From NCBI RefSeq assembly GCF_001027285.1, contig NZ_CP011509.1, positions 10,564,501 to 10,628,500 of the forward strand: 64,000 nucleotides of DNA, read 5' to 3'. The stretch's first letter is position 1, and every line of letters begins with the position of its first letter. Position numbers and translations under genes: made by a program. The notes under the pieces were generated by a model. The model was not told the DNA's origin and made no database searches. It saw only the letters and a list, made by a program, of their open reading frames with translations. This stretch comes from Archangium gephyra. GTDB lineage: Bacteria > Myxococcota > Myxococcia > Myxococcales > Myxococcaceae. Positions 8,834-25,066 of the stretch are shown here, one piece after another.

Positions 8834-9592
8834 TCACACGTCCCGGTAGCCGCCGTCCACCACCAGGTCCCCCGCCGTCATGAAGGAGGACTCGTCGCTG
8901 GCCAGGAAGAGCGCCACCCGGGCGATCTCCTCGAGCTGCCCGAGGCGGCCCAGGGGCGTCGCGGCCTTCACCAGGCTGTAGAAGCCCTCGACGACCTCGG
9001 GCGGCACGCCCATCTTCCCCTGGAACTCGGTGGGCACCAGCCCCGGGCTGAGTGCGTTGACGCGGATGGAGCGCGTGCCCAGCTCGACCGCCAACGTGCG
9101 CGCCAGCGAGCGCACCGCCGCCTTGGTGGCGAAGTAGACGGAGCTCGCGGGCGCCCCCTTCGTGCTCACCGTCGAGGCATTGAGGATGACGCTGGAGCCC
9201 GGCTTCAGCAGCCCCGCCAGCTTCTGCACGGTGAAGAAGAGGCCCTTCACGTTCGTGTCGAACGCGTCGTCGAAGAACTCCTCCGTCACCTGCTCCAGGC
9301 GCAACGACCTGCCAATGCCCGCGTTGGCGAACAGCACGTCCACGTGGCCAAAGGCCTCCTGGGCCCGCCGTGCCAGCTGCTCGAGTTCCTCCAGCTTGCG
9401 CACGTCCGCGCGCACCGGAATGGCCGCCGCCCCGAGCGCCTGCGCGGAAGCGGCGAGCCGCTGCTCATCCTTGCCCGTGATGATCACCCGCGCTCCCTCC
9501 TGGATGAAGGCCTTCGCGGTGACGAAACCAATTCCCGTGGAGCCACCCGTGATGACGGCGGTCTTGTTGGCCAGGCGCTGCGTCGTGGACAT
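8834..9592 (-). CDS. SDR family oxidoreductase
   Basis: A classical short-chain dehydrogenase/reductase of 252 residues that uses NAD(P)H on an unknown alcohol or ketone. Visible motifs are the Rossmann glycine pattern (TGGSTGIG, about 15-22), NAG (FANAGIG), the catalytic Ser in LNASTVS, and the YxxxK pair in YFATK. The C-terminal VDGGY is typical of the FabG-like subgroup. The frame is open for a long way upstream, but ATG 9592 gives the standard SDR N-terminus. It follows a membrane-protein gene 26 bp upstream on the same strand and may be cotranscribed with it. Substrate cannot be assigned. Confidence 0.9.
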   Translation of the reverse strand: MSTTQRLANKTAVITGGSTGIGFVTAKAFIQEGARVIITGKDEQRLAASAQALGAAAIPVRADVRKLEELEQLARRAQEAFGHVDVLFANAGIGRSLRLEQVTEEFFDDAFDTNVKGLFFTVQKLAGLLKPGSSVILNASTVSTKGAPASSVYFATKAAVRSLARTLAVELGTRSIRVNALSPGLVPTEFQGKMGVPPEVVEGFYSLVKAATPLGRLGQLEEIARVALFLASDESSFMTAGDLVVDGGYRDV

Positions 9593-9618
9593 GTGTTTCC
9601 CTCGCTCTCGCGAGGAGC

Positions 9619-11403
9619 CTACAACGGCCGCGCCTCGGGCCCTCCCGCCACGGCGGAGAGATCCACCCGCGTCCCCTCCGGTGGAGGCGTGAGCCGGCGC
9701 AGCGTGCCCTCCCGCCAGTGCAGGAACACGAGCGAGGGGTCCTCGAGCGGCACATCGAACTCGAAGCCCAACCGCGTCGGCCCCTGGGCGTCGGCCGCCA
9801 GCACCGTCACCTGCATTCCCTCCAGCTTCACCTGCTCTCCCTGCTTCAGCATGTGCTCCGGAGAACGGAGCGTCTGCTCGGCCTCGGTGGCGAGGAAGTG
9901 GCCTCCCTGGGGGAGCTCCAGCGCGAGGGAGTTGGGCCCGGTGCGCGTGACGATGGGCGACTCCTGCACCATCGCCAGGGGCCACCACGAGCGGGGCAGC
10001 GCCTGCCCCTGCAAGGCCCAATGGACGGGGAGGTACAGCAGCACGCCGATGTCCCGGGCCTCGAGCACCACCACGCGCTGGGACGCGATGCGCGCCGGGT
10101 CCAGCTCGCCCCTCACCTTCTGAGCCAGCTCCACGGAGCCCGTACCGAGCTGACGGATCGCCATCGACAGCACGGGCCAGCTCAGCGGCGCGAGCACGAG
10201 GTGGAACAGCGCGAGCACGGCCCCCGCCACGGCCACGCCCCGAGGACGCCAGCCCCTCGCCCGCGAGCGCCACGCATGGCGCAGCACCACGGCCAGGAGC
10301 ACCGAGGCGCCCAGGCTCGGCACGAACAACAGCCGGCCCATGGGCATGCTCGAGGTCACGGGTAGCAGGGACAGCAACGCGCCCACGGAGAGCCAGCGTC
10401 CGTGCCGCCGCTCCTCCTCGGAGAGCCCGGGCCAGGCCGAGCGCACCAGCACGACGAACACCGCGAGCCCGGCCAGCCCCAGGCCCACCAGCGCCGGACG
10501 GCTCGCCAGAAGGATGCCCCAGAGGTCCACGGGCACGCCTAGCAACCCGCCGATGAGCGCGGGCACCCGGCCGAGCGCGGCCTCCAGGTAGCGTCCCGGC
10601 TCTGCCACCGGATCCAGGTACATGGCGGACCCGTACGCGCCATACCCGAGCGCCTTGTACACGCCAAGGTAGGCGACCGCGAGCACCGCCGCGGGAGCCA
10701 CGGCCCGCAGCCGCTCCGCCACCGTCCCCCGGGCACCGGACAGCTCGTACGCCAATACGTAGGCGAAGACGCCCAGCGCCGACTCGCCCGCCGTCAGGCT
10801 CACGGCGAGCACGAGCAGCGAGACCGGCAGGGCCCACCGCTTTCCCGCCTCGCGCCACTCGAGGTGCATCCACAGGCCCACCAGGGCCAGGGCCGTGGAC
10901 ACCAGGGCGTTGCGGTTGGAGATCCACCCCACGGGCATCAGGTGCGCGTCGTCCACGGCGAACAGCAGCAGCGCGAGCACCGCGAGTGAACCAGGAATCA
11001 AGCGCCGCAGCAGCGCCCCGAAGAGGGCCACCACCCCGAGGTACCAGAGCACCGAGTGCACGTGATAGCCCACCGCGTTCCGGCCGAAGAGGCGGTAGTC
11101 CAGCGTCTCGAGCGCGCTCGCCAGGGGACGCCAGAAGGCGATCTTCAGCTCCGGCAGCGTCCACCAGGGATAGGGCCCCTCCTGCACGATGCGGCGCATG
11201 CCCTCGGCGTCCCCTCCGGCGAAGCGGAAGAGGTCCATCGGCGAGCCCAGGGGCCACCTGCCCTCGAACATGAGCAGGTGCAGGTTGTCATCCAGGGCGA
11301 ACCCGATGCCCAGCGTGGACAAGCCCATCACCAGGGCCACGGCGAGGCAGGCCCAGAGGGCCCGGGGAGAATCGAACCAGCGCTTCGAGGAGGAATCGTC
11401 CAT
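9619..11403 (-). CDS. Polytopic membrane protein, GT-C glycosyltransferase-like
   Basis: This 594-residue protein has about ten hydrophobic segments in its first 400 residues, then a soluble C-terminal domain of about 180 residues. The first extracytoplasmic loop contains DDNLH and the next loop FWRPL. Acidic residues after the first membrane segment, followed by an Arg-Pro motif, are common in GT-C fold, lipid-linked sugar transferases such as the PMT/TMTC type. No substrate can be named. It lies directly upstream of the SDR gene on the same strand. Alternatively it is an unrelated membrane protein with a similar topology. Confidence 0.7.
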   Translation of the reverse strand: MDDSSSKRWFDSPRALWACLAVALVMGLSTLGIGFALDDNLHLLMFEGRWPLGSPMDLFRFAGGDAEGMRRIVQEGPYPWWTLPELKIAFWRPLASALETLDYRLFGRNAVGYHVHSVLWYLGVVALFGALLRRLIPGSLAVLALLLFAVDDAHLMPVGWISNRNALVSTALALVGLWMHLEWREAGKRWALPVSLLVLAVSLTAGESALGVFAYVLAYELSGARGTVAERLRAVAPAAVLAVAYLGVYKALGYGAYGSAMYLDPVAEPGRYLEAALGRVPALIGGLLGVPVDLWGILLASRPALVGLGLAGLAVFVVLVRSAWPGLSEEERRHGRWLSVGALLSLLPVTSSMPMGRLLFVPSLGASVLLAVVLRHAWRSRARGWRPRGVAVAGAVLALFHLVLAPLSWPVLSMAIRQLGTGSVELAQKVRGELDPARIASQRVVVLEARDIGVLLYLPVHWALQGQALPRSWWPLAMVQESPIVTRTGPNSLALELPQGGHFLATEAEQTLRSPEHMLKQGEQVKLEGMQVTVLAADAQGPTRLGFEFDVPLEDPSLVFLHWREGTLRRLTPPPEGTRVDLSAVAGGPEARPL

Positions 11404-11454
11404 GGTGGCGAGGCCACCGACAACGCCGCCACGCCCCGGGTTCCCGAGAAAAGC

Positions 11455-12618
11455 TCAGGACCACTGCTCCTGGCCCGCCACCCACGTGGCGAGCACCGTG
11501 ACGTCCTCCCGGAGCAGCGTGAGATCGGCGCGATAGCCCGGCGCCAACCGGCCCAGGTGTCCGTCCAACCCGAGGTAGCTCGCGGGATGGAGCGACGCCA
11601 TGCGCAGGCACTCCTCGAGCGGCAGCCCGAGCAGCCGGACGCAGTTGCGCACCGCCGTCACCATGTCGATGTCGGCACCGGCCAGCGTTCCGTTCTCGGT
11701 CACGAGACGGCCCTCCCGGCGCAGGATGGTGCGGCCATACAACGTGAACGAGGACGCCTCGGTGCCCACCGGGGGCATGGCGTCGGTGACCAGGAAGACA
11801 CGGCCGGGCCGCTTGACCTTCAACAACAGACGCAGCATCGCCGGATGGACGTGGATACCATCCACGATGACCCCGCACCACGCCTCGTCCGCTTCGAGCG
11901 CCGCCACCACCGGGCCCGGCTGACGGCTCTGCGCGGGCGGCATGGCGTTGAACAGGTGGGTGAAGCCGCGCACGCCCGCCGCCAGGGCCTCGCGCGTCCG
12001 CTCATACGTCGCCGCCGTGTGGCCCGCCGAGAGCACCACCCCCGCCGAAGCGAGCCGCTCGATGACGGCATCCTCCACGCACTCGGGCGCCAACGTCACC
12101 ACCACCCGGCCCCCCTGCCCGGCCAGCCGCTCCGGCAGCGCGCTCAGGTAATCGACCTCCCCGGCATCGGGCACACGGATGAAGCGTGACTCATGCACTC
12201 CCGGCCGCTCACCACTGATGAAGGGACCTTCCAGGTGGATGCCGAGCACACCACTGGCGGGCCGGCTCATCGCCACGAGGGCGGCCTCGCAGGCCTCGCG
12301 CATCCTGCCCGGCGCGTCGGTGATGAACGTCGGCAACAACCCCGTGGTGCCCGAGCGCCGGGCGGCCGCCGCGATGGCGAGCGCCGCCTCGGGGGTGGGC
12401 GTGTCGTTGAACAGCACGCCTCCGGCTCCGTTGACCTGGGCATCGAGGAAACCCGGCACCAGCAGCGTGCCCTCGGGCAACCGCCGCACCTGGGCTCCGG
12501 CCGGCACGGCGTCCAGGGGCACCACCGCGGTGATGCGCTCGCCCTCGAGCACCAGCCCGTGGCCCTCGAGCATGCGCTCACCGTTGAAGAGGCGTGCTCC
12601 CGTGAGGATGCGCGTCAT
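11455..12618 (-). CDS. nagA: N-acetylglucosamine-6-phosphate deacetylase
   Basis: Removes acetate from GlcNAc-6-phosphate to give glucosamine-6-phosphate in amino-sugar catabolism. The 387 residues carry amidohydrolase landmarks: PGFLDAQVNGAGG early, GIHLEGPF (metal-binding Glu), the metal-ligand His in LSAGHTAA, THLFNAM, and the catalytic Asp in LVTDAMPP. ATG 12618 shares its A with the stop of the upstream SIS gene (TGATG), so translation is coupled. The pair would convert GlcNAc-6-P to fructose-6-P, for example during chitin or murein recycling or predation. No transporter or regulator is adjacent. Confidence 0.93.
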   Translation of the reverse strand: MTRILTGARLFNGERMLEGHGLVLEGERITAVVPLDAVPAGAQVRRLPEGTLLVPGFLDAQVNGAGGVLFNDTPTPEAALAIAAAARRSGTTGLLPTFITDAPGRMREACEAALVAMSRPASGVLGIHLEGPFISGERPGVHESRFIRVPDAGEVDYLSALPERLAGQGGRVVVTLAPECVEDAVIERLASAGVVLSAGHTAATYERTREALAAGVRGFTHLFNAMPPAQSRQPGPVVAALEADEAWCGVIVDGIHVHPAMLRLLLKVKRPGRVFLVTDAMPPVGTEASSFTLYGRTILRREGRLVTENGTLAGADIDMVTAVRNCVRLLGLPLEECLRMASLHPASYLGLDGHLGRLAPGYRADLTLLREDVTVLATWVAGQEQWS

Positions 12619-13652
12619 CACACCGTCTCCGTCACCTTGCGCAGGTGGGCGGGGACGTCCGGATCCATCCCGCGCGCCACCGCCAGCTGGTGGACCGCCA
12701 TGTAGAAGCTCTGCACCTGGCACAGGGGCGCGATGGCGCTCGGCACACCCGGAACCACCGGCAGCGACTCGGCTCCCGGGACCGCGAGCACCGAGCGGAC
12801 ATCCGCTCCCAGCTCCACCATGCGGCGCACCACGCTCCGTGTCCCCTCGGCCGAGCTGTCCTCCTGCCCCAGCGCCAGCACGGGGAAACCGCGCCCCACC
12901 AGGGCGAGCGGACCGTGGATGACCTCGGCGGTGCTGAAGGCCTCGGCGTGCAGCCGGCAGGTCTCCTTGAACTTCAACGCCATCTCGAGCGCCGCGCCGA
13001 GCCCCATTCCCCGCCCCAACACGAACAGATTGTGCGCCCCCGTGAGCCGCTCCAGCGCCGGCCACCAGTCCAGCGCACGTGCCGCCTCCAGCGCCTCCGG
13101 CAGCCTCGAGACCGCGTCCCGCAGCACCGCCTCCCCGGACCAGTGCGCCACCAGTTGCAGGAAGGCGAGGCCCGAGAGGATGTAGGACTTCGTGGCGGCC
13201 ACGCTCTGCTCGGGGCCGGCGCACAGCGGCAGCCCGATGTCGCACAGGGAGAAGAGCGGCGAGTCCTCGTTGTTGACGAAGCCGAGGACCAGCGCGCCCC
13301 CGGCTCGGGCCGCTTCCGTCAGACGCAGGAGGTCCGGACTGCGGCCGGACTGCGAGACGGCGACGAAGAGGCACTCCCTCAAATCGAAACCCCGGGTGTT
13401 GTAGACCGAGGCCACGCTCGGCCCCACCGAGGCCACCGCGCGCCCCAGCGTGGTTTCGATCAGGTACTTGCCGTAGCTGGCCGCATGGTCCGAGCTGCCC
13501 CGCGCGCAGGTGACGACGAAACGCGGAGGCCGCTGGCGCAGCCGCTCACCCAGTCCGGCGAAGGCTCCCTCGCAACGGGAGATCTGCCGGCGAGCGGCCT
13601 CGGCCGACTGGGCGGCCTCGAGCGCCATGGCGGGAAGGGAGGAAGTGTCCAC
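12618..13652 (-). CDS. SIS-type glucosamine-6-phosphate deaminase (NagB-II)
   Basis: A 344-residue double SIS-domain protein resembling the isomerase half of GlmS without a glutaminase domain. Motifs include CARGSSDHAASYGKYLIE in the first SIS domain, AVSQSGRSPDLL in the phosphosugar-binding loop and EQSVAATKSY. This is the NagB-II architecture, which deaminates glucosamine-6-phosphate to fructose-6-phosphate and replaces canonical NagB in many proteobacteria. The one-base stop/start overlap with nagA strongly supports the assignment. AgaS-type deaminase or a frl-type deglycase are alternatives. Confidence 0.87.
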   Translation of the reverse strand: MDTSSLPAMALEAAQSAEAARRQISRCEGAFAGLGERLRQRPPRFVVTCARGSSDHAASYGKYLIETTLGRAVASVGPSVASVYNTRGFDLRECLFVAVSQSGRSPDLLRLTEAARAGGALVLGFVNNEDSPLFSLCDIGLPLCAGPEQSVAATKSYILSGLAFLQLVAHWSGEAVLRDAVSRLPEALEAARALDWWPALERLTGAHNLFVLGRGMGLGAALEMALKFKETCRLHAEAFSTAEVIHGPLALVGRGFPVLALGQEDSSAEGTRSVVRRMVELGADVRSVLAVPGAESLPVVPGVPSAIAPLCQVQSFYMAVHQLAVARGMDPDVPAHLRKVTETV

Positions 13653-13709
13653 CCTTCCAATCTAATCCCCGCGGTGCCCCTGGGGAGACCCCACGGCCAG
13701 CGAGCGTGC

Positions 13710-15323
13710 TCAACGGCACAGAGGCGGCGAGGAGGCACCCGCGTTCGAGGCGAGGAGGTGGAGGAACTCGCTCGCCTGGGGCTCCCGGCCGGTGGACCAG
13801 AGCGCGGACTCCGCCCAGCACTGCACCCACGGGGTGCTCCAGTCCGCAGGCAGCTCGCCGCACTGGCTCCGGCGCCAGGCACCCCGGGCCTCGGCATCCC
13901 GCTTCACCGCCGCCACCACGTAGGGCGTGAGCTGCGCGACGAAGGCGTCCGCGTAGGACTGCTCGGCCGGCACCACCAGCGGATCCGGCGAGAGCCCTCC
14001 GGGCCGGAAGCCCACGTGCTCCTGGTCCTGGAACTGCAACGCCCCCGCGGCCTGCACGGGCTCGGTGGACCCCGGCGTGCTCGACTGAAGCTTGAAGCGG
14101 TAGTTGGACGCCCAGTTGTAGGTCCACACCGAGTACGTGAAGGTGTCGTACACGTCCTCCATCACCGTCTCGGGGGTGTTGGACAGGTGGCTGCGCGCCG
14201 ACTCGAGCTCACGGGAGCTGCTCTTGTACTCGTCGGCGGCCTTCCCGGCTTCGTCGCAGAGGGTCTTCTTGTCCGGAGGTTTGGGGCAGCCCACGCAGCT
14301 CGCCTCGTGGACCTTCTCCGCGCCCTCGCACGCGGACGCCTTGTCCGCCTTCACCTTCCTGGCCTGCTCGAAAGCGCTCTCGGCGAGCTCGAGGCGCTCC
14401 CGGGCCTTGCGGTACTCGGGATTGCGGACCTCCCGCTTGCCACTGACGTAGGTCAGGTTGCGCACGTCCTCGGAGACCGTCTGCACGGCGCGCTGGATGA
14501 GCGCATCCACCCAGACCTGGAACACATCCGGCTGGCCGGACACCGTTCCGGAGGACGCGCACCGCGCCCAGGCGGGCAGCGACGAGGCCATGCGCTCGCA
14601 CAGGCCCGAGAGCCCGTTGGCGATCCGGGGAGACATCGAGCCGTCGAGGTGGGCCATGACGGGGATGGCGCTCTGGGCATAGAAGCTCCCGCGGGCCGTG
14701 TGGACGCGCGAGCCCGTCTCCGAGGATGGCGAGAGGCACTGCGCCGCGGACATCAGCACGGTGGAAGCGCCATGCGCATCCGCCCCCCGTGCGGTGGTGG
14801 CGAGGTCCGCGAAGCGCGAGGAGAGCCCGGCCGCGCGCTCCGTGATCAGCGTCTGGAAGCTCGGGACGGGAAGCTGGTGGGCGCGCGACTGGAGACAGGC
14901 CAGTCCGGCCACCGCCGTGCCCAGCGGACCCTCGGCCTGCCACTTCGAGCAGCGCTCCACGTGGAGCTGGCTGGCCTTGTCGAGCAGCGCGTTGACCTCG
15001 GCGTGCGCGGGGATGAGGTCCCTGGCATCCAGCAGCGGAGGGAGGCACCGGTCGAGCTCTCCCGCCTCGCACGGCGGACGCGCGGACTCGAGGGCCTGGT
15101 CCGTCGCCTTCTGCGCGAAGAGGGGGAAGCGGCCACACGCGTCCTTGTCATCGGGAGCGGCGGCACAGGCCGAGCGGTAGGCGCGGGCAGCGGTCAGGAA
15201 ATCACCGCGCACCGCCGCCTCCCTGGCCTGGGCCATGGCCTCACGGTACGCGGTGTTGCAGCCACTCACGGCGAGGAGCACGAGCAGCGGGGAGAAACGC
15301 GAGAGCAGAGAATGGGAATGCAT
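13710..15323 (-). CDS. Large secreted lipoprotein, unknown function
   Basis: This 537-residue protein starts with a signal peptide and lipobox (VSGC, Cys22). A TPR-like helical stretch follows (about 25-75: AQAREAAVRGDFLTAARAYR), then long helical segments. There is a cysteine cluster around 345-370 (SCVGCPKPPD). The C-terminal 150 residues have aromatic, mixed alpha/beta character. I do not recognise a catalytic domain. It is expected at the periplasmic or outer face of a membrane. It lies 57 bp upstream of the SIS gene on the same strand, with a GC-rich inverted repeat in the gap, so it is probably a separate unit. Confidence 0.75.
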   Translation of the reverse strand: MHSHSLLSRFSPLLVLLAVSGCNTAYREAMAQAREAAVRGDFLTAARAYRSACAAAPDDKDACGRFPLFAQKATDQALESARPPCEAGELDRCLPPLLDARDLIPAHAEVNALLDKASQLHVERCSKWQAEGPLGTAVAGLACLQSRAHQLPVPSFQTLITERAAGLSSRFADLATTARGADAHGASTVLMSAAQCLSPSSETGSRVHTARGSFYAQSAIPVMAHLDGSMSPRIANGLSGLCERMASSLPAWARCASSGTVSGQPDVFQVWVDALIQRAVQTVSEDVRNLTYVSGKREVRNPEYRKARERLELAESAFEQARKVKADKASACEGAEKVHEASCVGCPKPPDKKTLCDEAGKAADEYKSSSRELESARSHLSNTPETVMEDVYDTFTYSVWTYNWASNYRFKLQSSTPGSTEPVQAAGALQFQDQEHVGFRPGGLSPDPLVVPAEQSYADAFVAQLTPYVVAAVKRDAEARGAWRRSQCGELPADWSTPWVQCWAESALWSTGREPQASEFLHLLASNAGASSPPLCR

Positions 15324-15362
15324 TGCCCCCGCATTCTACCCTCACTGGCGAGTGGATGGCCC

Positions 15363-16328
15363 TCACCCCTTGTCCAGCACGCCGCTCCGATAGTCCTGGA
15401 TGGCCCGGTGGATCTCCGCCTCGGTATTCATCACGAACGGGCCGTGCTGAACGATGGGCTCACGGAGGGGCTTCGCCGCGGCGACGAGCACCGCGCTCCG
15501 CTGGCTCGGCGCCTGGATGCGCAGCCGCTTGCCCGGGCTGAAGATCGCGAGGTCTCCCGCACGCACCGGCTTCGTCTTCGCCTCCGGGCCGAAGCGAACC
15601 TCTCCGGCGTGGACGAACGCGAAGGCCGTATGCCCCTCCGGCAACTCGAGCTCGAAGGGCTGGTCATCCTCCAACGCCAGGGTGAAGAGGGTCGGCTGCG
15701 TCGGACGCTCGCGCACGGGACCCGCGAGCCCATTGGGCGCGCCAGAGATGACCCTCACCCGGCTCCCCGCGGACGAGAGCGCCGACCCGGCGAGCTGCTC
15801 CGGCCCGAGGTCCTGGTAGGCCGCCGGACACAGCTTCTCCTTCGCCGGCAGGTTGATCCACAGCTGGAAGCCAGACATCAGACCCTGGACCTGCTCGGGC
15901 ATCTCCGAGTGGATGATGCCGCGCCCCGCCGTCATCCACTGCGAGCCTCCGCCCCGGATGAGCCCCGAGTTCCCCCGGCTGTCCCGATGGCGCATGTGGC
16001 CCTCCAGCATCACCGTCACCGTCTCGAAGCCACGATGGGGATGCGACGGGAAGCCGGCGATGTAGGCGTTCGGATCGTCCGAGTGGAAGCGGTCGAGCAT
16101 CAGGAACGGATCGAGGTTGCGCAGCACCGGCTGGCCGATGACGCGCGTCAGCCGCACGCCCGCGCCGTCCGTCGCCGGGATGCCCGCCAGCGTCCGCACC
16201 ACGGTCCGGTCCGACGTGGGGATGTACGCGGGAGCCCGCGAGGTGGGCTCTCCGGAGCGGCATCCCGCCGCCAGGGCCACCGAGGCCAGCATCGAATCGC
16301 GGAGGAACTGTCGGCGCGTCGTTCTCAT
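15363..16328 (-). CDS. Tat-exported pirin family protein
   Basis: A bicupin pirin of 321 residues. The first cupin holds the metal-binding HPHRGFETVT and a following HSE (GIIHSEMPE), which are the canonical pirin ligands. Pirins can act as quercetinase-like dioxygenases; most have no defined role. Unusually, the N-terminus is a twin-arginine signal (TTRRQFLRD) followed by a hydrophobic segment and a possible lipobox (LAAGC), so this copy is probably exported folded and lipid-anchored. I start at ATG 16328 for that reason. It is divergent from the DUF1697 gene, with 50 bp between them. Confidence 0.87.
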   Translation of the reverse strand: MRTTRRQFLRDSMLASVALAAGCRSGEPTSRAPAYIPTSDRTVVRTLAGIPATDGAGVRLTRVIGQPVLRNLDPFLMLDRFHSDDPNAYIAGFPSHPHRGFETVTVMLEGHMRHRDSRGNSGLIRGGGSQWMTAGRGIIHSEMPEQVQGLMSGFQLWINLPAKEKLCPAAYQDLGPEQLAGSALSSAGSRVRVISGAPNGLAGPVRERPTQPTLFTLALEDDQPFELELPEGHTAFAFVHAGEVRFGPEAKTKPVRAGDLAIFSPGKRLRIQAPSQRSAVLVAAAKPLREPIVQHGPFVMNTEAEIHRAIQDYRSGVLDKG

Positions 16329-16378
16329 GGGCCGGAGGATGATAGCGCACGTCCGGCGTGTGCTAAGGACTCGCGCCC

Positions 16379-16918
16379 ATGGCCAGGTACATCGCACTGC
16401 TGCGCGGGATCAACGTCGGTGGGAACAAGAAGGTCCCGATGGCCCAGCTCCGCGCGCTGATGGAAGGACTCGGCTACACCGAGGTCGCCACCCTGCTCCA
16501 GAGCGGCAACGCCGTGTTCACCTGCAAGGAGAAGAACCCGGCGAAGGTCGGCAAGCAGCTCGAGGCGGCCATCGTCAAGGAGTTCGGCTTCGAGGTCGCC
16601 GTCGTCCTCCGCACGAGGGACGAGTTGGAAGCGGTCATCAAGGCCAATCCCCTGCCGGGCGCCGAGGACGCTCCCTCCCAGTTCCTGGTGACGTTCCTGT
16701 CCGAGGAACCCGATCCCAAGCGGTTCGCGCAGATAGACCCGGCCGCCTACCAGCCAGACGAGTTCCGCCTGGTCGGCCGGGAGATCTACGCCCGGTTCCC
16801 CCAGGGCATCGGGAACTCGAAGCTGGCCACCGTGCTCGGCGGGACGCGCCTGGGAGTCACCCCGACGGCCCGCAACTGGAGCACCGTCACGAAGCTCCTG
16901 GCGCTCGCCGACGGCTGA
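16379..16918 (+). CDS. DUF1697 domain-containing protein
   Basis: A 179-residue cytoplasmic protein with the characteristic DUF1697 opening (RYIALLRGINVGGNKK) and the later LQSGNAVF and ARNWSTV motifs. The family is widespread but has no established biochemical role. The start at ATG 16379 matches the usual family N-terminus exactly. It is transcribed away from the pirin gene and toward the NRPS. The 121 bp before the NRPS start suggest that the NRPS has its own promoter. Confidence 0.9.
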   Translation: MARYIALLRGINVGGNKKVPMAQLRALMEGLGYTEVATLLQSGNAVFTCKEKNPAKVGKQLEAAIVKEFGFEVAVVLRTRDELEAVIKANPLPGAEDAPSQFLVTFLSEEPDPKRFAQIDPAAYQPDEFRLVGREIYARFPQGIGNSKLATVLGGTRLGVTPTARNWSTVTKLLALADG

Positions 16919-17039
16919 GCGGGGGGCCCCTCCTCGGGGACGCCGATGTAGGCAGGGACTGAAGTGAAGGTGGGCTGTCGCCTTCGCTCTCCGCTCCGCT
17001 ATTCTCCGCCCCGTCCTTCAACGAGAGACGGAACCCGAG

Positions 17040-24797
<7,758 letters not shown>

Positions 24798-24830
24798 GGT
24801 TCGGGCCGGAGGGTCGTCTCCGTGAGAAGA

Positions 24831-24903
24831 CCCTCACCCTGATGACTGTCCCCTCACCCTGATGACTGTCCCCTCACCCTCCGGGAGAGGGTCAGGGTGA
24901 GGG
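24831..24903. repeat. 20-bp direct repeat plus palindrome after the NRPS
   Basis: A 20-bp unit (CCCTCACCCTGATGACTGTC) occurs twice head to tail at 24831-24850 and 24851-24870. A third partial copy, CCCTCACCCT at 24871-24880, pairs perfectly with AGGGTGAGGG at 24894-24903. The hairpin could end transcription from either side of these convergent genes, although no T-run follows. It belongs to the same family as the repeats at 7225 and 24957. Confidence 0.85.
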
Positions 24904-24956
24904 TGTCGGGAACCCAGGGTTGCACCCTGGAGGATCCGAACCCGAGTCCACGAGAT

Positions 24957-24990
24957 ACCCTCACCCCGTCCCTCTCCCGAGGGGAGAGGG
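24957..24990. repeat. Dispersed palindromic repeat copy
   Basis: The first 23 bases match the copy inside the methyltransferase gene (7225-7247) exactly. The core is a perfect inverted repeat, CCCTCTCCC at 24970-24978 with GGGAGAGGG at 24982-24990 and a three-base loop. It lies between the convergent NRPS and AMP-ligase genes. Confidence 0.85.
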
Positions 24991-24991
24991 G

Positions 24992-25061
24992 AAATGGCCG
25001 CGGTGAAACGGCCTCGGTGAAACGGCCGCCGTGAAATGGCCTCGGGCAAACGGCCTCGGGG
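24992..25061. repeat. Five 14-bp tandem repeats
   Basis: Five consecutive 14-base units follow the pattern AAAYGGCCNCSGKS: 24992-25005, 25006-25019, 25020-25033, 25034-25047 and 25048-25061. The array ends five bases before the stop codon of the AMP-ligase gene. It has no open frame of note and may vary in copy number between strains. Confidence 0.85.
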
Positions 25062-25066
25062 ACGAT

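Noticed and set aside
11400-11454. Possible promoter or regulator site for nagA
   Set aside because: This gap is downstream of nagA on the minus strand, and no convincing palindrome or GntR-type site was seen near the true operon start either.
15361-15380. CCCTCACCCC at the end of the pirin gene as another copy of the dispersed repeat
   Set aside because: Only ten bases match and the G-rich partner arm is missing; it is explained by the coding sequence and stop.
12645-16460. A 1271-codon open frame on the plus strand
   Set aside because: It runs antisense through four well-supported minus-strand genes (SIS deaminase, lipoprotein, pirin and part of nagA's upstream region). The product is Arg/His/Gly-rich with no domain.
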